NCBI RefSeq assembly: GCF_001682865.1
Contig: NZ_MAQX01000001.1
Location: forward strand, 496,001-560,000
Length of the DNA stretch: 64,000 nt
Direction: 5' to 3'
Source of the DNA: Bacillus sp. FJAT-26390
GTDB taxonomy: Bacteria; Bacillota; Bacilli; Paenibacillales; Paenibacillaceae
Positions 34,356-41,978 of this stretch are shown here, piece after piece (position 1 is the stretch's first letter; each line of letters opens with the position of its first letter). Made by a program: the position numbers and the translations under genes. The notes under the pieces were generated by a model. It was not told the origin of the DNA and did no database searches. It saw only the letters and a list, made by a program, of their open reading frames with translations.

Positions 34356-36230
34356 ATGAAACCGGATTTGCGGGAAGCGCTCCAGCAGCGTATCTTGACC
34401 GGGGACGGCGCGATGGGAACCTATCTGTATCAGATGGGGTTCCCTGTCGGCGTTTCTTACGAGGAATTTAATACGATTCGTCCCGATGTCATCGAGAACA
34501 TTCACCGCCGCTATTACGAGGCTGGCGCACGCGTCATCGAGACGAATACGTTTTCTGCCAATTTGGAGAAGCTCTCCAAATATGGCTTAGAGGATGAGAT
34601 GGACGCCATTAACCGTGCCGGCGTGCGCGTTGCGCGCGCCGCAATCGGCGATGACGCTTATGTTGTTGGCGCGGTGGGCTCGGTACGTGACGGCAAGCTG
34701 AAAAACTTGCGCACAGCTAAAGTAATCGAAGCTTACCAGCGCCAAATGCATGCTTTGCTTGACGAGGGCGTGGACGGGCTTCTGCTTGAAACGTTTTATG
34801 ATCTTGATGAAATGCTGCTTGCGCTGCGTATTGCGAGATCGGCTTCCAACGTGCCTGTCATTTGCCAGTTTGCAGTCGAGGATGTTGGACGCACGCAGGA
34901 TGGCAATGGAATGAAGAGTGCGTTCGATCAGCTTCAAGAGGCCGGGGCAGACGTTGTAGGCTTTAACTGCCGCAGCGGTCCTAACGGTATTATGAGAGCG
35001 ATTGATTCGATAACAGGTCCTGTCGGTTTGCCGCTGTCGGTATATCCGAACGCAGGTATTCCCGACTATATTGACGGCAAATATGCGTACAGCGCTGGTC
35101 CTGAGTATTTTGCTGAGTCAGCGATGCGCTTTGCCGATCGCGGTGCGCGCCTCATCGGCGGTTGCTGCGGAACGACACCTGAGCATATCAAAGCCATAGC
35201 TGCTGCGCTTGACGGTTATGTTCCTCAGCTTGGACAAGCGGTTGCTTCTCATGCCGCGGTAGAGACGATTGTCGTAAAACCAGCGGAGAAGCCGGCTGCA
35301 TCGGATACGGCTCCCCAAAAGGTTGAGGTGCAGGAGCCAACTATCGTTGATCTAGTGCTGAAGCGTCATACGGTAATCGTAGAGCTTGATCCGCCGCGTG
35401 ATCTGGATATTCGCAAGTTTATGGACGGCGCAGCCGCCCTTAAAGAAGCGAAGGCGGATGCCGTTACGATGGCTGACAATTCGCTTGCCGTTACGCGCAT
35501 GAGCAATATCGCGCTTGCAGCGCTCGTACAAGAGAAGGTAGGCATTCGTCCGCTCGTTCATATCGCATGCCGCGACCGCAATCTGATCGGAACACAATCC
35601 CATATGATGGGACTGGATGCGCTTGATATCGATCATGTGCTGGCTGTAACGGGAGATCCGGCACGATTCGGCGATCTGCCTGACTCAAGCTCGGTGTATG
35701 ACCTTACCTCATTCGAGATGATTCGGATGATTAAGCAGCTCAATGACGGAACGGCCTTCTCCGGCAAGCCTCTTAAGCAAAAGGCGAAGTTCGTCGTAGG
35801 CGCGGCATTTAATCCGAACGTCAAACATTTGGATAAGGCTGTCCAGCGTCTCGAGCGCAAAATCGCTTCAGGCGCGGACTATATTATGACTCAGCCTGTA
35901 TACGATCCAGGATTGATCGAACGGATCGCCGAGGCGACGAAACATTTGACCGTACCTGTATTTATCGGCATTATGCCGCTAGCTAGCGGGCGCAATGCTG
36001 AATATTTGCATAACGAGGTGCCGGGAATCCAGCTGTCTGACGAGGTTCGTCAGCGGATGTCGGGTCTCGAAGGCGAAGCGGGCCGTGCGGAAGGCGTGCA
36101 GATTGCGAAGGAGCTGCTCGATGCGGCTTTGCCGCATTTTAAAGGAATTTATTTAATTACTCCGTTTATGTTCTACGATATGGGCGTTCAGCTTACAGAA
36201 TATGTATGGCAGAAGACAGAGCGTATGTAG
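34356..36230 (+). CDS. Bifunctional homocysteine S-methyltransferase / methylenetetrahydrofolate reductase (YitJ type)
   Basis: The protein is about 624 residues. The N-terminal half (1-300) is a homocysteine methyltransferase with GDGAMGTYLYQMG, VGFNCRSGPNG and the zinc Cys motif LIGGCCGTTPEHI (two adjacent Cys, a third at NCRS). The C-terminal half (about 320-624) is a MetF-type FAD-dependent methylene-THF reductase (VIVELDPPRDLDIRKF..., DYIMTQPVYDPGL). This is the B. subtilis YitJ layout, linking folate methyl groups to methionine. The third ATG (34356) is favoured, with GGTGGA nine bases upstream. In B. subtilis yitJ is under an S-box riboswitch; there is no room for one here after dapF. 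Confidence 0.94.
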   Translation: MKPDLREALQQRILTGDGAMGTYLYQMGFPVGVSYEEFNTIRPDVIENIHRRYYEAGARVIETNTFSANLEKLSKYGLEDEMDAINRAGVRVARAAIGDDAYVVGAVGSVRDGKLKNLRTAKVIEAYQRQMHALLDEGVDGLLLETFYDLDEMLLALRIARSASNVPVICQFAVEDVGRTQDGNGMKSAFDQLQEAGADVVGFNCRSGPNGIMRAIDSITGPVGLPLSVYPNAGIPDYIDGKYAYSAGPEYFAESAMRFADRGARLIGGCCGTTPEHIKAIAAALDGYVPQLGQAVASHAAVETIVVKPAEKPAASDTAPQKVEVQEPTIVDLVLKRHTVIVELDPPRDLDIRKFMDGAAALKEAKADAVTMADNSLAVTRMSNIALAALVQEKVGIRPLVHIACRDRNLIGTQSHMMGLDALDIDHVLAVTGDPARFGDLPDSSSVYDLTSFEMIRMIKQLNDGTAFSGKPLKQKAKFVVGAAFNPNVKHLDKAVQRLERKIASGADYIMTQPVYDPGLIERIAEATKHLTVPVFIGIMPLASGRNAEYLHNEVPGIQLSDEVRQRMSGLEGEAGRAEGVQIAKELLDAALPHFKGIYLITPFMFYDMGVQLTEYVWQKTERM

Positions 36231-36247
36231 CCAAATAGCTTAGAATG

Positions 36248-36287
36248 AATGCGAAAAACAGGCTTTTTTGCTTGTTTTCGCATTTTC
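36248..36287 (+). terminator. Terminator after the yitJ-like gene
   Basis: AATGCGAAAAACAGGC and GCTTGTTTTCGCATT pair with a T6 loop, followed by TTCG. The 3' T-run is weak. Confidence 0.6.
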
Positions 36288-36289
36288 GC

Positions 36290-36318
36290 TTGTTCGTTTG
36301 TAAAAAATCAATTAAAAT
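36290..36318 (+). promoter_or_regulatory. Promoter of the candidate small RNA
   Basis: TTGTTC (36290-36295) and TAAAAT (36313-36318) are spaced 17 bp, predicting a start near 36325. Confidence 0.5.
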
Positions 36319-36324
36319 AAAGCA

Positions 36325-36429
36325 TGGATACTGTTGCCACACTTACACAGGATGGCAAGGACAGGCTGCCGATCAGCAGCTTCGGCATAAGCTTTAGCGT
36401 GCTTCGGGACGTATGTCCGGCACTTTTTT
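36325..36429 (+). ncRNA. Candidate small RNA with its own promoter and intrinsic terminator
   Basis: The interval of about 105 nt between the promoter and a compact terminator (GTGC-TTCG-GGAC-GTAT-GTCC-G-GCAC then TTTTTT, 36399-36429) has no credible coding frame but folds well. TTGCCA (13-base loop) pairs with TGGCAA, and TGCCGA pairs with TCGGCA. remA has a separate promoter downstream, so this is not simply its leader. I cannot match it to a known RNA family; it could be a small regulatory RNA or a prematurely terminated leader. Confidence 0.5.
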
Positions 36430-36478
36430 CGTCAACAATAGTGCAGTAGTTCTGTCGGTTTTTGGCAAGAACGCAAAC

Positions 36479-36507
36479 TTGTCGTATTCACATTTATAAA
36501 ATATAAA
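36479..36507 (+). promoter_or_regulatory. remA promoter
   Basis: TTGTCG (36479-36484) and TATAAA (36502-36507) have a 17-bp spacer, giving a leader of about 60 bases before the TTG start. Confidence 0.55.
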
Positions 36508-36572
36508 AAAGAGTGTTTGAACATTTGCAGGCAGATGCACAGGGAAGATCGTAGGCGGAGGAGGAACCAGGC

Positions 36573-36833
36573 TTGGCTATTAAACTTATTAATATCGGAT
36601 TCGGTAATATTGTATCAGCTAACCGCATTATTTCAATCGTAAGCCCGGAATCGGCTCCGATTAAGAGAATCATTCAAGAAGCACGCGATAGGCATATGCT
36701 TATTGATGCCACATATGGACGCCGCACACGCGCTGTTATTATCACGGATAGCGATCATGTGATATTATCAGCAGTACAGCCAGAGACGGTTGCACACCGG
36801 TTGTCTACCAAGGACGACGATAACGACGAATAG
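36573..36833 (+). CDS. remA: Extracellular matrix regulator RemA (DUF370)
   Basis: This 86-residue DNA-binding protein has the highly conserved RemA sequence ([58 protein letters not shown]). In B. subtilis RemA activates biofilm-matrix and osmoprotection genes and forms ring-shaped oligomers. Start TTG at 36573 is supported by GGAGGAGG eight bases upstream and by [13 protein letters not shown] N-termini of homologues. It lies 13 bp before gmk. This is the remA-gmk-rpoZ order of Bacilli, although a yicC-like gene that usually precedes remA is absent. Confidence 0.95.
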   Translation: MAIKLINIGFGNIVSANRIISIVSPESAPIKRIIQEARDRHMLIDATYGRRTRAVIITDSDHVILSAVQPETVAHRLSTKDDDNDE

Positions 36834-36846
36834 TACGGGGAGTAAT

Positions 36847-37464
36847 ATGGATAAGGGATTGCTAATTGTGTTGTCCGGCCCTTCAGGGGTTGGCAAAGGA
36901 ACGGTTTGCTCCGTTCTTCGTAATAAGGTTCCTGAGCTGGTGTATTCCGTGTCGGCAACGACTAGAATGCCGCGTCAGGGTGAAGTAGACGGCGTTAATT
37001 ATTTTTTCAAAACGAGAGAGCAGTTCCAAGAGATGATTGCACGAGACGCACTTTTGGAGCATGCTGAATATGTTGGTAACTACTACGGAACTCCGCGCGA
37101 TTTCGTGGAACGCACCTTAGCGAGCGGCAAGGATGTTATTTTGGAGATTGAAGTGCAGGGAGCGCTTAAGGTAAAACAAAAGTTCCCGAGCGGCATCTTC
37201 GTATTTTTATTGCCTCCATCCTTGGATGAGCTGAAGCAGCGAATTACCGGCCGTGGTACCGAGACTTTGGATACGATCAATAATCGCATGTCTGTAGCGG
37301 TAGAGGAAATGAATTTGCTCGGCCACTACGACTATGCGGTATTGAATGATGAGATAGATGCTGCTTGCGATCGTATTCGCAGCATCATGATTGCAGAGCA
37401 CTGCCGCAGAGAAAGATATTTACCTTACGTTTCCGGAATGGTTGCCGCAATTGAGAAAGCATGA
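36847..37464 (+). CDS. gmk: Guanylate kinase
   Basis: This 205-residue kinase phosphorylates GMP to GDP. The P-loop GPSGVGKGT is at residues 11-19. It also has the GMP-binding stretch [19 protein letters not shown] and the GYYGTP-type motif [11 protein letters not shown]. The start chosen is ATG 36847, close after remA (GGGGAG site); the longer in-frame start inside remA is rejected. It is in an operon with remA and rpoZ. Confidence 0.96.
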   Translation: MDKGLLIVLSGPSGVGKGTVCSVLRNKVPELVYSVSATTRMPRQGEVDGVNYFFKTREQFQEMIARDALLEHAEYVGNYYGTPRDFVERTLASGKDVILEIEVQGALKVKQKFPSGIFVFLLPPSLDELKQRITGRGTETLDTINNRMSVAVEEMNLLGHYDYAVLNDEIDAACDRIRSIMIAEHCRRERYLPYVSGMVAAIEKA

Positions 37465-37480
37465 GTGAGGAGAATGAACG

Positions 37481-37690
37481 ATGTTATATCCGTCCATTGA
37501 CGAAATGGTGAAAAAAGTTGACAGTAAATACACGCTTGTTGTAGCGGCTTCGAGACGCGCTCGCATGCTCCGCAACGGAGACAAGTCGGAGCTCAAAAAT
37601 CCGCGCTCCCGCAAGTATGTAGGTGTTGCGCTAGAAGAAATTTACGGCGACATTCTCCAAGTAGAAAACCTCGCTACCAAAGAGGATTAA
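37481..37690 (+). CDS. rpoZ: RNA polymerase omega subunit
   Basis: The 69-residue protein begins MLYPSIDEMVKKVDSKYTLV and has the omega signature ASRRARMLRNGDK followed by VGVALEEIYGD. It helps assemble the beta-prime subunit into RNA polymerase. GTGAGGAG precedes the start. It ends the remA-gmk-rpoZ group and is followed by a terminator. In Bacillus coaBC would follow directly; here a 4.2-kb segment with iron genes intervenes. Confidence 0.95.
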   Translation: MLYPSIDEMVKKVDSKYTLVVAASRRARMLRNGDKSELKNPRSRKYVGVALEEIYGDILQVENLATKED

Positions 37691-37713
37691 TCCAATATTC
37701 GTTAACTAGGAAC

Positions 37714-37748
37714 GGAGTGCCTACTTTATAGTAGGTGCTCTTTTTTTG
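37714..37748 (+). terminator. Terminator of rpoZ
   Basis: GAGTGCCTACT and AGTAGGTGCTC pair around TTAT and are followed by TTTTTTT. Confidence 0.85.
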
Positions 37749-37771
37749 TGTTATAATGAGAATGTTTATCA
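37749..37771 (+). promoter_or_regulatory. Extended -10 promoter with overlapping Fur box
   Basis: TGT-TATAAT (37749-37757) is an extended -10. TGAGAATGTTTATCA (37757-37771) matches the 7-1-7 Fur consensus TGATAATNATTATCA at 13 of 15 positions. It overlaps the start region of the downstream AraC-type gene, so iron repression is likely. Confidence 0.65.
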
Positions 37772-37820
37772 CTTGAATAATCGTTTTTTGTAGTCCTATA
37801 AAAAAAGGGTGTGGTTTGCG

Positions 37821-39260
37821 TTGTTTTTAAAGCGAGTACCAGTTAAACGTAAAGGCGTAAGCTGCTTTTACTATAAAATAGTTGAATCTTACCGGGATGA
37901 GCATGGCAAGCCAAAGCATCGATTAGTTTCGAATCTTGGCATTCTGACAGAGGCAGAGGCGGCTGAAATGAAGCGGAAGCTGCAATTGGGCAAGGATGCG
38001 GATGCTTTGCGAAGGACTGAAGCTAGAGAGGCTGCTGTATCAGACCCTGAACCTAAGCGGAATAGACCAAGGAGACTGTCCAACAAAGCTGAAACAAAGA
38101 TTGAGCAAAATAAGCTTCATGGCCAGGAAAAGCAAGCAGTTGCACAGCCATGGCTAGTTAGCGCGCTTGAATATATAAGAGAAAACTATCGAAATCCGAT
38201 AACGAGAAAGCAGCTGGCACAATCCTCTGGCGTTAGCCTCGAGCATTTTTCAAGGGAGTTCCGGCGGCATACGGGCAAAACCTTCAAGGCTTATCTGACG
38301 GAGCTGCGCATTCGAGCTGCCCAGGAACAGCTGCTAAGCTCGAGGTCCGGTTTAGTAGATGTCGCGCTCAATGTCGGATACAAGGACGGATTTTATCTGA
38401 GCAGGAAATTCAAGCAAGTAGTCGGTACGGCACCTCTGTTCTATATTAAACGTCCGAAGAAAATAGCATCATTGACCTATAATTATTCAGCAAGCTTGCT
38501 GGCTCTTGGCATGACGCCAAGCGTTGCGGTTGTCTCAGGCTGGGTATCTGGCTATTTTCGAGATGTGGTCAAAGAGCAACCCAGGCAGTGGTATGGGAAT
38601 GTGCCAATCCGCATAAGCGATGCGATAGGTCCGTTTAAGCCTGATCTGATTTTTGATTATCAAATAAGCGAGGAGCTTGCCTTGGAGCTGCGCGCTATTG
38701 CGCCGTTAATAAGCTTGCCGTTCGAGCAGATGGATTGGGATGAGCAGTTTCGGTTTATCGCAGAGGTCGTAGGCAAGAGCGGCGAAGCAAACGATTATTT
38801 GAACAGGCTCGAGAGTTTGATGGTGAAAGCAAATCGAAGGTTGGACCAGAAGCTAGGTACCCGCGGAACGGCGGTTGTTGTGGAGCTTGGCATGGACAAG
38901 TGTTATGTTTTTGGCGAAAAGTGGGGGCGAGGTACCCATGTTCTGTATGATCAGCTTCAGTTTGCGCCGCCCCAAAGCCTATTGCAGGATGGAAGCTGCA
39001 AAATTGGTTATGTACAAACTTCGATTGAGAATATTCATGCATACGCGGCCGATCATCTATTTTTTGCGCTGCCGACCTGCGCAGTTGAACGAGCGAAGGT
39101 GCTCACTTTTATGAATACAGATAGCTGGAACCAACTCGATGCCGCCAAAAATAAACAGATCTACTCGATTGACGGGGGATGCTTTTACGGCTTTGATCCA
39201 GCCTCTACCAAAAGGCAGCTGCTCGATATCGTTTCCTTGCTTACCAAACATGAAAAGTAA
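37821..39260 (+). CDS. AraC-family regulator fused to a siderophore-binding domain (Btr-like) with unusual N-terminus
   Basis: The protein is about 479 residues with three parts. Residues 1-55 (FYYKIVESYRDEHGKPKHRL, VSNLGILTEAEAAEM) resemble the N-terminal domain of IS1634-type transposases. After a charged linker comes a two-helix-motif AraC domain (about 110-205). The rest (about 215-479) is a Peripla_BP_2-like domain that normally binds ferric siderophores (LLALGMTPSVAVV...IRISDAIGPFKPDLIFDY). B. subtilis Btr has a similar AraC plus binding-domain layout and activates siderophore uptake genes. The start is TTG 37821; GTG 37809 is also possible. A Fur box lies in the promoter. There is no transposase catalytic core. 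Confidence 0.82.
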   Translation: MFLKRVPVKRKGVSCFYYKIVESYRDEHGKPKHRLVSNLGILTEAEAAEMKRKLQLGKDADALRRTEAREAAVSDPEPKRNRPRRLSNKAETKIEQNKLHGQEKQAVAQPWLVSALEYIRENYRNPITRKQLAQSSGVSLEHFSREFRRHTGKTFKAYLTELRIRAAQEQLLSSRSGLVDVALNVGYKDGFYLSRKFKQVVGTAPLFYIKRPKKIASLTYNYSASLLALGMTPSVAVVSGWVSGYFRDVVKEQPRQWYGNVPIRISDAIGPFKPDLIFDYQISEELALELRAIAPLISLPFEQMDWDEQFRFIAEVVGKSGEANDYLNRLESLMVKANRRLDQKLGTRGTAVVVELGMDKCYVFGEKWGRGTHVLYDQLQFAPPQSLLQDGSCKIGYVQTSIENIHAYAADHLFFALPTCAVERAKVLTFMNTDSWNQLDAAKNKQIYSIDGGCFYGFDPASTKRQLLDIVSLLTKHEK

Positions 39261-39323
39261 TTTTGTGCGCAGCATCACATTAAGGCATGGACGAATGACG
39301 CGCTCAGTTGGTAAAGTTATTTT

Positions 39324-39338
39324 TGAGAATGATTATCA
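39324..39338 (+). promoter_or_regulatory. Fur box of the siderophore-binding lipoprotein gene
   Basis: TGAGAATGATTATCA matches the Fur 7-1-7 consensus in 14 of 15 positions. It is about 37 bases before the start codon of the lipoprotein gene and downstream of the regulator's stop. Confidence 0.8.
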
Positions 39339-39375
39339 TTCGTATTAAATAACAGAGGGAAAGAGGAGTTAATGA

Positions 39376-40365
39376 ATGTTGCGATTAAACAAAGGTATGT
39401 GGTTAGGATCTATTTTGCTCGTATTTATTATGCTGATAACGGCTTGCGGCGGTGCAGGCGCCCAGAAAAACAAAGCTGTTAACGAAGCGGATCAAGCAAG
39501 CGAGGCGCCGACTGCAGATGAGAAGGAAACTCGTCTTTACAATACGATTCATGGCGATATCGAAATTCCGGCTAATCCAAAAAGAATTGTAGCTGACCAG
39601 TATTTGCAAACGATGCTTGCTTTAGGCGTTAAGCCGGTAGGCGCCGATCAATATTATATCGATAATCCTTATACGAAGGATCTCGTTCAGGGAATCGAAA
39701 GCATCGGGGAGAGAAGCGCAGTTAATTTGGAAAAAATTACGGCGCTTGAGCCTGATCTTATTATTACGGCGACCGAGGATTCGAATACATATGAGCAGCT
39801 TTCGAAAATTGCGCCGACGGTCAACATTCCCTTTGGAACGAATGCAACCTTTAAAGGCGTGCATGCGGAAGTAAGAGGAATCGGAGAGCTGCTTAATAAG
39901 CAGGAAGCGGCCGAGCAATGGATTGGCAATTATGATAAGCGAATCGCTGAGCTGCGCAGCCAGTTAGACGGGGTTATTGCTCCGACGGAAACGTTCTCGA
40001 TTATCGAGGCGGCATCTAAAGTGTTTTATACGTTTGGAGACAATTTCGGAAGAGGAGGTCAAGCCATTTACGGCGCTTTGAAGCTGACTCCGTCCGATAT
40101 TATAAAGAATGAGTTAATGAAGGAGCAGTGGAGAGAGCTTACGCTAGAAGTGCTGCCGGATTATGCTGCCGATCATGTTCTCTTGTTCTCGGAGGATGGC
40201 ACGGATCAATTCAAGGACAGCGCAATCTGGAAGGCGATCCCCGCGGTAAAAAACAATCACGTGTACGAGCTTGCGGCGGATCGTTATTGGTATTTTGACC
40301 CGGTTTCGGTGCTGGCGCAATCCGAGGAAATAACAGCCATGCTGCTTGAGCGGAATCAAAAATAA
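39376..40365 (+). CDS. Ferric-siderophore ABC transporter substrate-binding lipoprotein
   Basis: This 329-residue lipoprotein has signal MLRLNKGMWLGSILLVFIML and lipobox ITACGG, placing Cys near residue 24. The mature part is a class III periplasmic-binding fold (NPKRIVADQYLQTMLALGVKP, LEPDLIITATEDSNTYEQL, WKAIPAVKNNHVYEL) like FeuA/FhuD. It would capture a ferric siderophore at the membrane surface. No permease or ATPase gene is adjacent, so it must use a transporter encoded elsewhere. A Fur box lies upstream and a terminator follows. It is probably controlled by the neighbouring Btr-like regulator. Confidence 0.92.
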   Translation: MLRLNKGMWLGSILLVFIMLITACGGAGAQKNKAVNEADQASEAPTADEKETRLYNTIHGDIEIPANPKRIVADQYLQTMLALGVKPVGADQYYIDNPYTKDLVQGIESIGERSAVNLEKITALEPDLIITATEDSNTYEQLSKIAPTVNIPFGTNATFKGVHAEVRGIGELLNKQEAAEQWIGNYDKRIAELRSQLDGVIAPTETFSIIEAASKVFYTFGDNFGRGGQAIYGALKLTPSDIIKNELMKEQWRELTLEVLPDYAADHVLLFSEDGTDQFKDSAIWKAIPAVKNNHVYELAADRYWYFDPVSVLAQSEEITAMLLERNQK

Positions 40366-40386
40366 GGATGATGCAAGGCGAAAGAG

Positions 40387-40427
40387 AGCTGTCCAAAAGC
40401 CGTTTTACGGTATTGGGCAGCTTTTTT
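40387..40427 (+). terminator. Terminator of the siderophore-binding gene
   Basis: GCTGTCCAA...CCG pairs with CGG...TTGGGCAGC, followed by TTTTTT. Confidence 0.78.
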
Positions 40428-40527
40428 AAGTATGAATGCCTATAATTTGATAAACTAAGCTTACAAGTAATGAATGGCTCAAGCCAAAGGGATGATCGAT
40501 AAACGGCTGATGGAGAGGTTGATGGCT

Positions 40528-40719
40528 ATGGCTAATGATCAAGAGCTGAAAGAAATAAAGGAAACGCTTCAGAAGCTTGAAGGTCAGGTCGCTCAAATTA
40601 GGGCGGATTCGAAACGTCAAAGATCTGGTTTTGCCCGATTTTTCATTGGTTTTTTTATCGTATTCTTTGCAATCATCATTGCGAGTGGCGTTATCCAGTT
40701 TATAAGCCATAATAAATAA
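40528..40719 (+). CDS. Small membrane-anchored coiled-coil protein
   Basis: This 63-residue protein has an N-terminal heptad-like helix (ELKEIKETLQKLEGQVAQIR) and a C-terminal membrane segment (FFIGFFIVFFAIIIASGVIQF). It would sit in the membrane with a cytoplasmic coiled coil. No family is recognised. Start ATG 40528 is favoured because GGAGAGG lies nine bases upstream; in-frame ATGs further upstream have no such spacing. It is 21 bp before the Nudix gene and may share its transcript. Confidence 0.65.
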   Translation: MANDQELKEIKETLQKLEGQVAQIRADSKRQRSGFARFFIGFFIVFFAIIIASGVIQFISHNK

Positions 40720-40740
40720 ATGTAGAGGAAGATTGAAGGC

Positions 40741-41274
40741 ATGACGATTACATTGAATCAATATCCTGCTCTCTCAAAGGGGATTGTATGGGGCTTTGTT
40801 GAAAATTGCTTTTCGCTTGATTATGAGGTGGATACAGCTTCTGTGAGCAATATAAGCATCATTCCGACAGTAGGCGATAAGTATGTTGTAATGAAGATAG
40901 ATAACGGAAAATGGGAGCTAATCGGCGGTACGCTTGAGCCTAACGAGCATCATATGGACGCGCTGGAGCGGGAAGTAAAGGAGGAAATTGGCGCGGAGCT
41001 GATAGACTACACGCTCTTTGGCTGCTTTAAATGCCATTCGTCCGCGAGCGAGCCTTACCGCCCTCATATTCCTCATCCTCATTTCGTGAGACTTGTCGGG
41101 TATGGCGAAGTAAATATTGTCGGTGAGCCTCTAAACCCGCCCGATGGCGAGCAGGTCATTGCAGTAGAGGTAGTTGGCATCGATGAGGCTGTTAGATTGT
41201 TCGAGGAAATTGGGCGCAGCGATATTGCCGAGCTTTACCTGATGGCGCATCGACATAAAAACGGTCAATCATAG
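40741..41274 (+). CDS. Nudix hydrolase
   Basis: The 177-residue protein contains a complete Nudix box, GGTLEPNEHHMDALEREVKEEIG (split in the record: GGTLEPNEHHMDALE then REVKEEIGAEL), at about residues 61-85. It holds the metal-binding REVKEE glutamates. The N-terminal part (GIVWGFVENCFSLDYEV) and the aromatic HIPHPHFVRLVGYG loop are distinctive. The substrate, a nucleoside diphosphate derivative by family, cannot be predicted. ATG at 40741 has GAGGAAG upstream. Confidence 0.9.
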   Translation: MTITLNQYPALSKGIVWGFVENCFSLDYEVDTASVSNISIIPTVGDKYVVMKIDNGKWELIGGTLEPNEHHMDALEREVKEEIGAELIDYTLFGCFKCHSSASEPYRPHIPHPHFVRLVGYGEVNIVGEPLNPPDGEQVIAVEVVGIDEAVRLFEEIGRSDIAELYLMAHRHKNGQS

Positions 41275-41394
41275 GCGCAGAGAACAGATTTTATCGGATA
41301 AAATGTAATCGTTCAGGTTAGATTTTGAAGCTGCATATGTTATGATAGATGGTGGGACTTATGTTTCAGGGACGAATGAACAGGAGGGAACGGA

Positions 41395-41919
41395 ATGGAC
41401 AAATTGCGTTATCCAATTGGCAGGTACTCGTTCGAGGGAATGACGGTTAAGCATCGCGAGCAATGGATTTCAGACATAGAAAAGCTGCCTGGGCAGCTTA
41501 GGGCGGCGCTAGCGGACTTGAATGATGAGCAGTTAGACACCTCTTATCGGAGCGGTGGCTGGACACTGCGCCAAGTGGTCCATCATCTTGCGGATGCTTC
41601 AATGAATTGTTTCTCGCGCTTCAAGCTTGCGCTGACTGAGTCCAATCCGACCATCAAGCCGTTTAACGAAGAGCGATGGGCGGAGACGGCAGACAGCCTT
41701 CAAGCGTCACCGGACATCAGCTTAGCGATCGTAGAGGGCATTTATGCTCGCTTGGTATTGCTGCTTCGTTCGATGCAGGCATCTGATTTTGATAAAATGT
41801 TCTACCATCCGGAGAAGGGCAGCCAAATTGGGCTGGCTAATTTTCTAGGATTCGTTGCGTGGCATGGCAAGCATCATGTTGCTCAAATAACAAGCTTAAG
41901 AGACCGCAAGGATTGGTAG
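41395..41919 (+). CDS. YfiT-family DinB-like bacillithiol transferase
   Basis: This 174-residue four-helix-bundle protein has the metal-binding histidine pattern of YfiT/DinB proteins: His in RQVVHHLADASMN (about 60-70) and the pair in WHGKHHVAQIT near the end. The N-terminus KLRYPIGRYSFEGM is typical of YfiT. Related proteins act as bacillithiol S-transferases in Firmicutes, conjugating the thiol to electrophiles. ATG at 41395 has AGGAGGG upstream. It lies just before coaBC but is probably an independent unit. Confidence 0.85.
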   Translation: MDKLRYPIGRYSFEGMTVKHREQWISDIEKLPGQLRAALADLNDEQLDTSYRSGGWTLRQVVHHLADASMNCFSRFKLALTESNPTIKPFNEERWAETADSLQASPDISLAIVEGIYARLVLLLRSMQASDFDKMFYHPEKGSQIGLANFLGFVAWHGKHHVAQITSLRDRKDW

Positions 41920-41978
41920 TTGGTCGTAGCGCCAATGTAAAAATATAAGCAATGATAAGCTTGATAGGGAGATACACC

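Noticed and set aside
36300..36440. Minus-strand open reading of about 32 codons (ending at the TAA near 36306) through the small-RNA interval
   Set aside because: It has no start codon or ribosome binding site and the plus strand shows a promoter and terminator that explain the interval better.
37821..37990. Transposon remnant upstream of the AraC domain
   Set aside because: The transposase-like N-terminus is continuous in frame with the regulator, with no inverted repeats or target duplication seen, so it was treated as a domain of the regulator, not an IS.
41287..41305. Palindrome ATTTTATC-G-GATAAAAT after the Nudix gene as a terminator
   Set aside because: The arms are AT-only with no T-run, so a stable terminator is unlikely; it may be an operator but nothing supports that.
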